A stretch of 64,000 nucleotides of DNA from Pyropia yezoensis (lineage: Eukaryota; Rhodophyta; Bangiophyceae; Bangiales; Bangiaceae), in contig CM020620.1 in NCBI GenBank assembly GCA_009829735.1, positions 2,793,447-2,857,446 on the forward strand. Direction: 5' to 3'. The position numbers were made by a program, and so were the translations under genes. The notes under the pieces are model-generated. The model was not told the DNA's origin. It did no database searches and saw only the letters and a program-made list of their open reading frames with translations. Within the stretch, counting starts at the first letter, position 1. Every line of letters begins with the position of its first letter. Shown piece after piece: positions 55,004 through 64,000 of this stretch.

Positions 55004-56764
55004 CTACTCGTTTCCCGGGTCCGAGGAGTCCTTAGAGGTTTCGGTCTCCAGGTCAAAGTCCGTAGGAGCTTCCCTTGCCAAAGCCTCCGTGATGCTCTGT
55101 AAGGTTGCCACTCGGATTGCGTGTACCTGTGCCTGGTCCATCTTGGAGGGTGCTCGCCGGTCAGCCCAGTTGACCGCCTTTGCAAACACCAGTCCTTGAC
55201 GCTTGAGTTTCTCCTTGAGGTCCTTGGGAATGGTCGGGCACTGGTAGGACATGTGATCCTCCTTCTGGCACAGCCAACAAGACTGGAACCGCTGGTTCTT
55301 GACTTGCTTGGGGGCGACCAGGGATGGTTGCTCCTTAGAAATGAAGCCGCCCCACTTGACCCCTGACCCCACGGGTGAGGCCTCGCCAATTGCGAGTACC
55401 GGTACAGGGCTATCACCTCCCTTGTACTTGTCGGGTCCGGAACGAACTCGCGACAACGGCTTGGGAGTTGATACCATGGGAGCTTGGAGGGCCCTGGCTT
55501 GCCGGTACTTGCCCTGGGTGTAGGCCATTAACTGCTGGAAGGTATGTTCTTGATGTTCCTGGTTGTAGTTCTCCGCATCCACTTGAAGATATTCAGGAAG
55601 CCCTTCCGAGAAGATCATCTTGAGCCTTTCCTCAGGGTAAACGTTGCCACAAGCATCGCTCATCTCCCGTACACGACGGGCGAACGCCTCTGGAGTCTCT
55701 TGTCTTTCCATGGTTGCCCGGTTCAGCCTGCCGACTGCTTTACGCAGAGAGTCCGCGTCAGCGTAGTTGGACAGGAGCCAGTTGACCGCCTCCGGATAAC
55801 TCGCGACGGTACGTCCGACAATGTGTCCGGCAGAGTCTGGTAGAACCTGTGCAAACCGCTGTTCCGCTTCTCCGGTCATGAAGTTAACCAGGAGGTAGAG
55901 AGCCTTGCCCTCGGACACATCGTTGTCATTGCATGCCTTGACAAACCGGCGCAGGAAGGCAAAGATAAGCGCCGGTCTCTTCCCGGAAAACTTAGGATGT
56001 CCCCCGAAGCTCGGCTGCATTCGCCGGTTCAGGGACGCCATCTTCTTGGCCATCTTCCGGGTGTAACCTTGGTCTTGGTTCTCCAGCCGGTAGTTACCCC
56101 AATACTTGACCTTGTTCAGGGTGGCATCTCCCACTTGGTGGGCAGGGAAGTCAAACTCGACTAGCCTGCGCCGGGTGGGACCGGGAGATGCATCCCAATC
56201 ATATCCCTCCTCAGAGCTGGAGGAACTGGTCTCGCTGGTGCTAGAGCGACGGCGATGACGCCGACGCCTTCGGCTGCTCCGGTTACCGGTCTTGGAGCTC
56301 CCCGCCCCATAGGATGCAAGGGGAGGAAAAGCTTGGCCGGTCCCAGAAGTCAAGGTCTCAGGGACACCCGTAGAACCAGTCACAACGGTGCCTCTGGCAT
56401 CGCTAGTGCCCACAGGAGGGGGTGTATATACCCAGCTGCCATGTGTGGGTCCAGGAGTAAACACACCAGGGGCTATCCCTGGAGGTTGAGGAGTAGAACC
56501 GACAGGAGGGAGACGTCTGCTGCGAGCGGACTCAAACGCCGTTGACCCCGGGGTGGCTCCCACAGGAGGAACAGCCGGAGGAACGGGAGCAGGTGGTACT
56601 TGGCCGCCTGTGGACTCCAGTCCGCTACCGGATGTCACACCCAGGTCTGCTTCACCCGTAGGGAGAACGCCGGGTTTGGCACCGTCCCCCGCGGTGACCA
56701 GGGGTGCGTCAAGGGACGCGGGGTCTACCCCTTCGGGCACCGTCGTGCCAGGGAGGGTAGCCAT
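55004..56764 (-). CDS. gag: Element B gag polyprotein
   Basis: Start at ATG 56764 (MATLPGTTVPEG), the first ATG after the PBS. 586 residues, intact. The N-terminal ~210 residues are Pro/Gly/Thr-rich and include an Arg/Ser/His-rich basic patch. The capsid region (FAFLRRFVKACNDNDVSEG, EAFARRVREMSDACG) matches Retrotrans_gag and the equivalent region of element A. The zinc knuckle CWLCQKEDHMSYQC (CX2CX4HX4C) is near 55275. An acidic tail ends SSDPGNE. Confidence 0.95.
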   Translation of the reverse strand: MATLPGTTVPEGVDPASLDAPLVTAGDGAKPGVLPTGEADLGVTSGSGLESTGGQVPPAPVPPAVPPVGATPGSTAFESARSRRLPPVGSTPQPPGIAPGVFTPGPTHGSWVYTPPPVGTSDARGTVVTGSTGVPETLTSGTGQAFPPLASYGAGSSKTGNRSSRRRRRHRRRSSTSETSSSSSEEGYDWDASPGPTRRRLVEFDFPAHQVGDATLNKVKYWGNYRLENQDQGYTRKMAKKMASLNRRMQPSFGGHPKFSGKRPALIFAFLRRFVKACNDNDVSEGKALYLLVNFMTGEAEQRFAQVLPDSAGHIVGRTVASYPEAVNWLLSNYADADSLRKAVGRLNRATMERQETPEAFARRVREMSDACGNVYPEERLKMIFSEGLPEYLQVDAENYNQEHQEHTFQQLMAYTQGKYRQARALQAPMVSTPKPLSRVRSGPDKYKGGDSPVPVLAIGEASPVGSGVKWGGFISKEQPSLVAPKQVKNQRFQSCWLCQKEDHMSYQCPTIPKDLKEKLKRQGLVFAKAVNWADRRAPSKMDQAQVHAIRVATLQSITEALAREAPTDFDLETETSKDSSDPGNE

Positions 56765-56954
56765 GTTGGTCTCTTGACAGCCACAGTCCAGTTGCCTGCG
56801 TGTCCAAAGATCGCCAGACCACAAGAGAGGGGTTGGAGAGCCAGGAATGGGATTCCCGTGAACGGGTGCAAATAATTCCCAAACCACAGAAAAAGACAGA
56901 ACAGGAACAACCCAACCGCTGCTCCCAAATGTCTTTTCTCAAACACTCCAACCA

Positions 56955-56972
56955 TCCCCTGCTGCTCCACCA
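56955..56972 (-). promoter_or_regulatory. Element B primer binding site
   Basis: On the minus strand TGGTGGAGCAGCAGGGGA, four bases after the 5' LTR. Identical over 18 bases to the PBS of element A. Confidence 0.8.
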
Positions 56973-56976
56973 AATA

Positions 56977-57547
56977 TGTGGTATAAAACTCGATCCTCTC
57001 AGACACGTGTCAATATCCCTCGGGGGAAAGGGACAGGTAACACAGAAAGGGGAACTACGAGAATGGTATGCCTGTTGCCTCACGTGCCTGCTCGCAGAGC
57101 AAACAGATACGCACGGTAGTGCACACGGGGAAGAGGAAAGCAAACGCGCAGTTGTCTTTTTCCTGAGGGCGCGGGCCAAGGGCGCCTCGCTGTCCCTCTT
57201 AACGTGCATCTGGGGGAGCCTCGGCACGTTGGCCAGGTAGCCCCCCCATACCCCCGAGTGGCCCCGACCCGAGTCTAACCTCGTCAGGTCGGGGGCCACT
57301 ATCACTACTAATTCTATTCCCACTCACTAATCTCACACTCAAATTCTCTCAAATCAAGTCCCTCACAAGTATGCAAAAACCCATCAGCAATCCCTCTCTC
57401 ACGTGTGGGTAGCGTAGTCCACCGCATCCCAGTGCCGGGCACGGGCCACGGCCGCCAACCATCACCACACGGCGGGCGTGTTCTGGCACCTGGTGCCCTC
57501 TGGTTGTAGTCCCGGGTCGGCGCCAAGTCGGGGCCAGGGATGCTACA
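56977..57547 (-). repeat. Element B 5' LTR
   Basis: 571 bp. Five differences by eye from the left copy (for example GGGAAAGGG versus GGGAATGGG and GTGTGGGTAG versus GTGTGGATAG). Confidence 0.95.
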
Positions 57548-59424
57548 GATGACCGTATTGTGACCCTAATATAGGGGGACTACTTCTAACCCTTAACTTT
57601 CAATTTGGGAGTCCGTATCGGTCACGGTACCTATAAGTTACGTATGACCAGAGGGACTTGCATCTTGGGGTGGAGGGTAGTTAGTAGTGTCACCAAGGGT
57701 TTATAACGAGGGAGCCGGTGGCGAATCCACCGCCGGCCATGGTAGAACGACAAACCCCTTCCATTTGGGCTCCCGTCTTGGTCCCGTGGCTTGCGCTCCA
57801 AGGACAGCAACCTTGGCCTCCCGGTGACGTTGATGCCGATCCCCCTTGGTGAGTGTTCCCTGAGAGTGGACGTGCAGCGGATACCTATTGTGCTACAAAC
57901 CTGAGGCGCCGGGGAACAAGAAGAACTTGCCCCTGTCCCTGGACGAGGTGGTGAAGGCCCAGATCGAGGACTCCTTCTGCAATTCGCAGAGGGATACACT
58001 GTATACGGTGGCGGAGACGCGGTTCTTCATCGGAGACGATAGCCTTCTCTTGAGGAGGGGGTGATTCAGGGGACCGAACAACTTGTCGTCCCCGCATCCC
58101 TCAAGGACAGTATCCTTGAGAGGGAGCATAACGCTCCCACAGGTGGACACCTGGGGTCTATTAAACTGTGCCAGACCCTAAGGACCAGGTACTACTGGCC
58201 GTCCATGGTGGTGGACATCTACAGTTGGGTGGCTGCCTGCACAAGTTGTGCGCAGATCCGTCTGATGGAACGGCGGCCTACTACGGCTATGTTACTGTTC
58301 CCGGCCAAGGAGCCCTTTGCCGCGCTGGCAATGGACATCCTTGGGCCCCTGCCAGTAACCGAGGAGGGCAACCAGTACCTCCTGGTTATCTGTGACCACT
58401 TCACGAAACTTACGAGAGCGATCCCACTGGCAGAGATCACGGCCATGTCGGTCGTGTCAGCCTTCCTAGATCACTGGGTTGCCGCTAATGGCATCCCGGA
58501 CAGTACACTATGGGAAAATGGACCGCAATCTGCGTCCGTACTGTTTCAGGGAGTGCTGGATGTGTTGGGGGTTCAGGCAAACTATGCCACCCCCTACCAC
58601 CCACAAACTAATTGGTAGGTGGAGCGCTTCAACAAAACTGTTGTTCGGCAGCTGCGCCACTATGTGAGTGAGCACGTGAAAACGTGGGACCAATACATTC
58701 CTATTCTTACGACTGCCTACAATTCGCAGGGTCACTCATCTACCGGGGAAGTACCCCTCGCGTTTGTGACCCCCCGTCGCGTGCGGTCTATTGCCGTACG
58801 ACGGCCGCTCCCAACTAGGGAGGCCGATGGCAGTATACCTACTCCCACTGAGAGTAAGGCGGAGTTCGCTGCTAGGCTCGAAAAACTCATCCCTAAAGTC
58901 AGGGCTGAGATGGACGAAGCGCAGAAGCGCTACAAGCGTACTTTTGACAAAAAGGTGAGTAACGCCAAGCACGTCCCCGAGCAGGGTGACTGGGTACTGG
59001 CTCACTCACACACCCCAACTGGGGGTAAGTTGGTGTTCCAGACGAAGGGGCCATACCAGGTCCTTCGTACAGATGGACGGCGGTTCACCATCGAAAGTGA
59101 CGATGGGATCCGCACCGTAACTGTACAGGACGCGGTAAAAGTTGCACCACCTCCTGCAGGCGACCCGGCTTGGGCGCGTGCGCTGAAAGCGTGGCGCCTG
59201 CCTTCGCTACCTGCGGCCAAACAGGGCCCGCAGGAGTACGTGTTCGATAAGTTCATCGACCACGGGTGGGATGAGGACACAAACCGCGTCATGTTGAGGG
59301 TGCGTTGGCTCGGCTACACGGCCAAGGATGATACGTGGTAATACGTGGAGGACCTTCCCGCTGAGAAGGTCCAGGCATACTGCACCCGGAATGACATCGA
59401 TCCTAACTGCCCTCCCTCAACGTG
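57548..59424 (+). pseudogene. pol: Element A integrase and chromodomain (dead)
   Basis: Continuation of element A pol after the insertion. 57548-58060 is decayed RNase H-integrase linker with several stops; a frameshift at ~58060 joins QIEDSFCNSQRDTLYTVAE to the integrase frame. Integrase HHCC domain is present (CTSCAQIR). The catalytic core has MDILGPL, but the second Asp is Glu (LWENGPQSAS, Glu at 58514-58516). NGQVER reads N-W-TAG-V-E-R (TAG 58616-58618). After it the frame resumes with VERFNKTVVRQL and a chromodomain (YVFDKFIDHGW...LRVRWLGYTAKDDTW), cut by TAA 59339-59341. Catalytically inactive. Confidence 0.9.
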
Positions 59425-59536
59425 AGGGAAGGCCAAGTGACAGTGCCAAGAGAGTGCTTCAAGTCGAAGTGGTACGCAGAGTGGCTTTTAACTACAGCCC
59501 TAACCCACACACTCTCACGACAAAGGCAGCTGCCAA

Positions 59537-61479
59537 CTAGGCACGCATGCTAGACTCCCCAACACCACGGCCCTCGCCCTCACGTGGAGGCGAGCGGCGA
59601 GACCCACGCCGATAACGTTCCCCACCCGTCGGCGGGGGCAGCGGCTCCAAGTCGGAACCGTCGCGCCCCTCACGGTCGCGCAAGTGGCGACGACCGCGGC
59701 TACTCTTCTGCTTGGTCTTGCGCGCAAGCTGGCAACGCAGACGCCGGACCGACTCCGTCTCCGACGGGGTAGAAGACTCCGAGACGGAATAAGACAACTC
59801 GTCTTCCGACACGGAGGGAGAGCGCCGCGAGTAACGGCGACGACGGCGAGGAGGCGAGTATGCCCGGCTCGCCCGACGCTTGCCACGCCCAAGTGGGGCT
59901 GGCTGGGGCACAATTGACCCAATACGAGCCAACTCGGACGTCATAAACCCCGCTACCGACTCGCAACTCGCGGTCGCCACAACAGTACGAACGCGCTCCT
60001 CAAGTTGAGGAGTCTCGGAAACTTGAAGGGTTGCAGTCGACGCGGCCAACCAAGAAATGATGCGCACCAAGGTGGTGATCATCATTCCTGAGGTCAAGGG
60101 CGTGGCCGGCAATACCAACTAGGGATAGACCGTCAGGAGGGTGGCCCCCAAGTTGGGGGACAACGGGGAGGACTACTCAACGGCGACGCTTATCGGGATG
60201 TCCCCGTGCGGCTGGAAAGGGACAGGAGGAAGCGGAGGGGCTCGCCGAGTAGGCGGAGCCCGAGAGTAACTGCGACCCCTACTCGGGGCCCCCGATTTGG
60301 GTTGAGTCATGTAGTCATCGTGAGAGGGCACAGCCATCACGATTGTCTTCTCCGGTGGAGGCGCAGTGTGGCGATCCACCGCCGGGGCATACGAATAGTC
60401 CCCGATGCCCAACCCCTCTCGAAGTACCGCACGGCCGTCGTGAAGTTCACGACCGACCCAGACGAACTGGCGAAGTGTGCAATCGTCCTTGGGCCCGCGG
60501 GAGGAGCGGCGCAACTTGTGCTCGATGCTCTCCTACTCGATGAGGTTATGGAGGCGCAGCATCTCCTCAAGTAGAGTGAGCTGTCCTGATGAGCACCCCT
60601 CAGCATCTCGCTGAGGGGTGAGCTGTTCCAAACCTTGGATAAGCCGGGGGGCGAGATGCCAGAGCATCCCCCGCAGCTGAAAACAAGACACCCAGGTCGA
60701 CATGACGTCGAGGAGCCACTGGGTTGCCAACATGGTAAACACCAGGTGGTCCGAGCTAGCCGCCAACCTGGCGGAGCCGAAGTGATCGAGCAACCGAGGA
60801 AGTAAAGCCGGAAACCCGTAGGGGACCTCGACTTGGGGCCACCACTCGGGCTTCTTGGGATAGTACTGCTCCTTGCTAGCAGCGGACTGCTGCGGAAACT
60901 CGAGTTGAGCCGAGGTCACGAAGTAGGGACCTCGCCGGAAGTCCTTCTCCATCCGCACATCAAAGTGATGGGTGTGCGGATCGGCTTCGCGAAGGTACGG
61001 GGGGCGAGTTGCCACCGCGTCCCAAGTGAAGGTCGGCACGTCGCCGGCGCCCGGGATAGTAACCCCGCGGTCCACCATGGCCTTGGCCCGCTGCACGTCC
61101 TCGACCTCGTCCTCATCCAGGAAGGCAAACTGGTCCGTCCTGAAGTCGGGAGGAAACCCGACCCTACGGGGAACGTCTCCCGTAGGCGGTCCCATACACG
61201 ACTCATCGCTGTGCCAAGTCTGCCACAGCGGAGAACAGTCAACCCCTCCTCATACAGAGGCCAAGCGGGGTAAAACCACCGCCCCAAGGCCTCCCGTGGG
61301 ATAACGCGGCCCGTCTCCGGGGGAGATCCCGCCGCCAACCCAAAGCCGGGTGACGCCGGAGCCCCATCCCCCGGAGCGATCGCGAAGCCCCCGCCGGAAG
61401 TCCCGGCGGGCGCTGCGTAGTAGGACGTGTCCTCCATACGTTCATGCAGGGAGTCAGTCTCCACCCCCGGGGTCAGCAT
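59537..61479 (-). pseudogene. Element A antisense ORF (frameshift and three stops)
   Basis: Opposite to gag-pol and in the same place as the antisense frame of element B. It starts at ATG 61479 (MLTPGVETDSLHER). A frameshift in 61150-61200 leads to a frame that is otherwise continuous to 59537, broken by three TAG codons (60533-60535, 60173-60175, 60119-60121). Matches to element B, in order: DFRRGPYFVTSAQLEF, EQYYPKKP and VEVPYGF (B: DFLVSCNHQEF, YYPK, VEIPDGF), FTMLATQWLLDV (B: MTVLAANHWLHEV), LRQFVWVGREL (B: FRRLVPVHDRN) and TTLVRIISWLAASTATLQVSE (B: SVLNNVVDRVFACADSGQMSN). The C-terminus adds an Arg/Ser-rich basic tail. Role unknown. Confidence 0.7.
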
Positions 61480-61796
61480 GGCTCTCCCCAAGTTAGGGAG
61501 AGACGACCTGGTTGCAGTCGCACGAGACCCACCTCGAGTTCAGGGGGGCCTGGATCGCGGGTAGATGGGTGGTCTCCCCTGCGTGGGGCGGCCAAGGGTA
61601 AGGTGAAGAGGATGTGTTGGTGGTGGTGAGGTGAGAGCCGATAAGAGCAAGCTGCCAAGTGGGCAAGTTTGAGGAGAGGGGCGGTCAACGTGACCGCCTC
61701 CACGTCCACGTGACGTACCAGGGGGACAGCAAGTCGCGCCCCCAACGCCGCGATGTGCATTTCTACGCCCCCTCGCAGGGCCGACCGGGTCGGTCG

Positions 61797-61814
61797 GAAC
61801 TGAGGAGAGGGGAG
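61797..61814 (+). promoter_or_regulatory. Element A polypurine tract
   Basis: GAACTGAGGAGAGGGGAG directly abuts the 3' LTR. Confidence 0.75.
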
Positions 61815-62283
61815 TGAGGCAGTATTGACACCCAGGTGGGGGGGCAACACGTGCCATGCAAGGGGCCGCAGGCCACTAGCCTGACCCGTTCCTCCCCCTG
61901 CTTTCGGGTCCATATTCTGTACGTTTGGGATAGTTAGCTTAGTAGTAAATCCAACTTGGATTTGAGGGTTTTCTGCATTTATCGTCTTGAATTTTCGTGT
62001 GGCCCGGTGGGCAGGTGCTGGGGTGGGAGATTCTGAGTGGCGAGATTCTGAGGGGACCCCGGGGGGATAAGGGGAGGGACAGCGGGGCTTGGCCTTGCTT
62101 CCCCGTCCCGACCAAGAAACTGTTGGCCCACACACCATCTTCTTGTTTGTCAGTGGGGGGATTGCCCCACAACAGGGACAGAGTGTGTGCGACTTGCACT
62201 TCTTCCGGTTCCCCCGACACGAAAGGCAGCCCTTGCGCACCGCCCCAACTTGGGTGTCGCGTGTGCGAGTGGTTTTTGCCACA
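61815..62283 (+). repeat. Element A 3' LTR
   Basis: 469 bp, starts TGAGGCAGTATTGAC and ends TTTTTGCCACA, followed at once by the CAATG duplication. Confidence 0.95.
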
Positions 62284-62288
62284 CAATG

Positions 62289-64000
62289 CAAGCTAGATTG
62301 CAGTGTGAAACACATAGTTGAATAGGCCATTGCAGTGAGTATCCGGCACAGGCCAGATGACGGTCCCTTTTCTTCCGGTCCTTGAGGAAATGCTGATCTT
62401 TTTTGTTTCACTTCATTAGTTACTCCACCACTTCTCGAAGCCTTTGTTAACATATTGCAGAGGCGGGCCACCTGGAGCTGCCTGATCCGGTGCACGGACA
62501 CAGTCGCAGACAGACACCACAGACAGACACCGTCACAGCCACTGGCCGCATCGACGTCAGTGCCTCGCCACAGTGTCTGCGCCGCCCCAGACACAGGCTG
62601 TCCCAGAACACGGTGGGCAGACAATCCGCTCTACGGATCCCGTCAGACACTCTGCACGCGTGCTGATGCTCCCACCCGCGGCCGCTTGTACTCGCCGTCT
62701 CCCGACCAGCACCATCATGCCCGCCGCCTCCCGCCCGCACGCCCTCCCGTACAACCCCGGAAGCATCCAACCGCCCACGCACCCACCTACATCACCACAG
62801 CAACTGCGTCCGGCCCATCCATCCACATGCACCACACACGACATCCTCTGCACATACCTGAGGGGTGCACAGAAAGATCGGGGGGAAGATGGAGTGGGTG
62901 CGGGAGGGGGGAAAGGGGGTGGAGGGGAGCCGGAGGGCGGGGGGCGGGAGGGTAGGGAAGAGAGCACGCCAGTGCGGCAAGGAATACATTGAAAATACCG
63001 GCGAAAGGTGCGTAGCGAGTACAACACTTGTGAATATGCAAGAGCATGCAGGTAAATGCAAGCCGCCGCAACGCACACGCAGGTGCCTGAAAGCCAATGC
63101 AACGCATGACATGGAACTGGGCATGTCTGGCACCCCTATCTGTATCGTCCTTCTACCGCCACCACCACAGCAGCCTGCACCCTCTCACACGCCCTCTCGT
63201 ACCACCGCGCGAGCAGCCACCCGCCCACGCACCCACCTGCGTCACCACAACCACTGCGTCCCTCCGATCCACCCACATGCGCTACCCACGGCATCCTCCG
63301 CACATACCAGAGGGGTGAACAAAGAGAGTAAGGGGAAAACAAAGGACGTGGGTGCGGGGAAGTGGGAGAAGAGATGGACGGGAGCGGGGGGGGGCGCGGG
63401 GGGTGGAGAAGGGGGGAGGCGGGAGGGGGCAGGGAGGGAATGGAACACGACGCGGGGGGAGAAAGGGCAGAGCGGGAGAGCGCTTCCAGGGGGTGGATGG
63501 GAGCGCGAGGGGGGCGTGGGGTGGGGGGGTGGGGTGAAGGCAAGGCGGTGGGTGGAGGGGGCAATGTGTGGCAAGTCCGGTTCGTGCTCCAAAGGCATCC
63601 AATGGCGAGTGGTTTCTACCGCAGCGACGGCAGCCACAAGTTCCCTCATCGGACGCCAATTGGTGCTGGCCGATTGCCCTGATTGGTCAAGTTGACAATC
63701 CTCATATGGAGCAAGCTCGAGCGAAGATCTGCCCACCCTGCTCAGAATCAGTGAGAGCTCACCAGGAGATCCTGTATTTGCGCATGCGGAGAGTTCAAAT
63801 ACTGACGAAAACATACCCGAAGCATCCCCGATTTCCGAGTGCGCGAGCATTCTAACATAAGTCATCGAGAGAACATGCGGACAGGCAAAACTTATCATCA
63901 CATCGACCAACCAGAACGCGATGGTGCTCCTATTTAACTTCAGGATAGTGGCATCGAATGAGACTTATCATGAACAAGTAAGATTTGCTAACTTTCCTGA
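62289..64000. other. Flanking region, no supported gene
   Basis: Frames here are short or Pro/Gly-rich on both strands. The region contains one tandem duplication (next entry) and ends in lower-GC sequence. Pre-insertion host DNA joins 40686 to 62289 through one copy of CAATG. Confidence 0.5.
62700..63440. repeat. Diverged tandem duplication, 450-bp offset
   Basis: About 290 bases around 62700-62990 recur around 63150-63440 at a constant offset of 450 (CCGCCCACGCACCCACCT starts at 62771 and 63221). Each copy passes from a CA-rich to a G-rich part (GTGGGTGCGGGA). Similarity is moderate, so the duplication is old. Confidence 0.7.

Larger units (their letters stand above)
45705..57547 (-). mobile_element. 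Element B: Ty3/gypsy chromovirus inserted in element A
   Basis: Bounded by 571-bp LTRs with about five differences. The flanking pentamers are GAGGA (45700-45704) and GATGA (57548-57552), a target duplication with one mismatch. On the minus strand the order is 5' LTR, PBS, gag, protease, RT/RNase H/integrase/chromodomain, an antisense frame, PPT, 3' LTR. True length is probably ~9.6 kb because 52602-54797 seems to be a duplicated contig end plus gap. Its LTRs diverge less than those of A, as expected for the later insertion. Confidence 0.95.
40687..62288 (+). mobile_element. Element A: Ty3/gypsy chromovirus, interrupted by element B
   Basis: Bounded by a perfect 5-bp target-site duplication CAATG (40687-40691 and 62284-62288) and by 469-bp LTRs with about eight differences. 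Order on the plus strand: LTR, PBS, gag, protease, RT/RNase H, [element B, 45705-57547], integrase with chromodomain, an antisense frame, PPT, LTR. Without B it is ~9.75 kb. It is inactive: in-frame stops lie between protease and RT, in integrase and in the chromodomain, in addition to the insertion. Confidence 0.95.

Noticed and set aside
46460-61479. Reassignment of TAA/TAG to glutamine, because several in-frame stops fall where Gln is likely
   Set aside because: Host genes in the window end at TAA or TAG exactly where their domains end (BRCT gene at 4073, GST gene at 28289). Decay by C-to-T change is simpler.
1-64000. CRISPR arrays, bacterial operons, rRNA or clear tRNA genes
   Set aside because: None seen. 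The tandem repeats present have no spacers of unique sequence at constant length.

Overview
The window is nuclear DNA from a GC-rich, gene-sparse eukaryote. Nearly every recognisable gene reads as one uninterrupted exon. The sequence is full of CCG/GGC microsatellites, mononucleotide C or G runs of 23-34 bases, and minisatellites. Eukaryotic markers include a histone H3 variant, a BRCT pair, a PPP phosphatase, an eEF1B-gamma-type GST and two chromodomain Ty3/gypsy retrotransposons. The base composition and intron-poor style fit a bangiophyte red alga (Porphyra/Pyropia type). That is an inference from style, not from a diagnostic gene.

Layout. 1-13.4 kb: scattered small genes in low-complexity DNA (a CPRCN-motif protein, a tandem-BRCT protein, a Gly-rich hypothetical protein, a divergent histone H3, and a Tigger/pogo transposase-like C-terminus). 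13.7-25.9 kb: two plus-strand genes, each preceded by a C-rich minisatellite and the same ~74-bp leader. Both encode proteins with long repeat tracts. An RGG/coiled-coil gene lies convergent to the first, and a 479-base assembly gap lies between. 26-37 kb: a PPP phosphatase and an eEF1B-gamma GST (both minus), a large disordered protein, a KH-DUF1771-Smr protein, and a secreted tyrosinase-fold protein that appears to have lost five of six copper ligands. 37-40.7 kb: low-complexity DNA without a convincing gene.

40.7-62.3 kb is a nested transposon. Element A (plus strand, 469-bp LTRs, perfect 5-bp target duplication CAATG) was interrupted by element B (minus strand, 571-bp LTRs). Both are chromoviruses with the order gag, protease, RT, RNase H, integrase, chromodomain. 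Both also carry, between integrase and 3' LTR, a long extra reading frame on the antisense strand. The two antisense frames are colinear and recognisably homologous, although both are broken by stops. This conserved antisense gene in the env position is the most novel feature of the window. Inside B a ~1.7-kb stretch of gag appears twice around a 500-N gap, which looks like an unmerged contig overlap.

Several genes are interrupted by one-base changes in homopolymers or repeats (eEF1B-gamma, tyrosinase linker, 24-bp repeat gene, element B pol). Some of these are probably assembly or sequencing errors. Apart from the transposons there is no operon-like functional grouping. Neighbouring genes appear independent.
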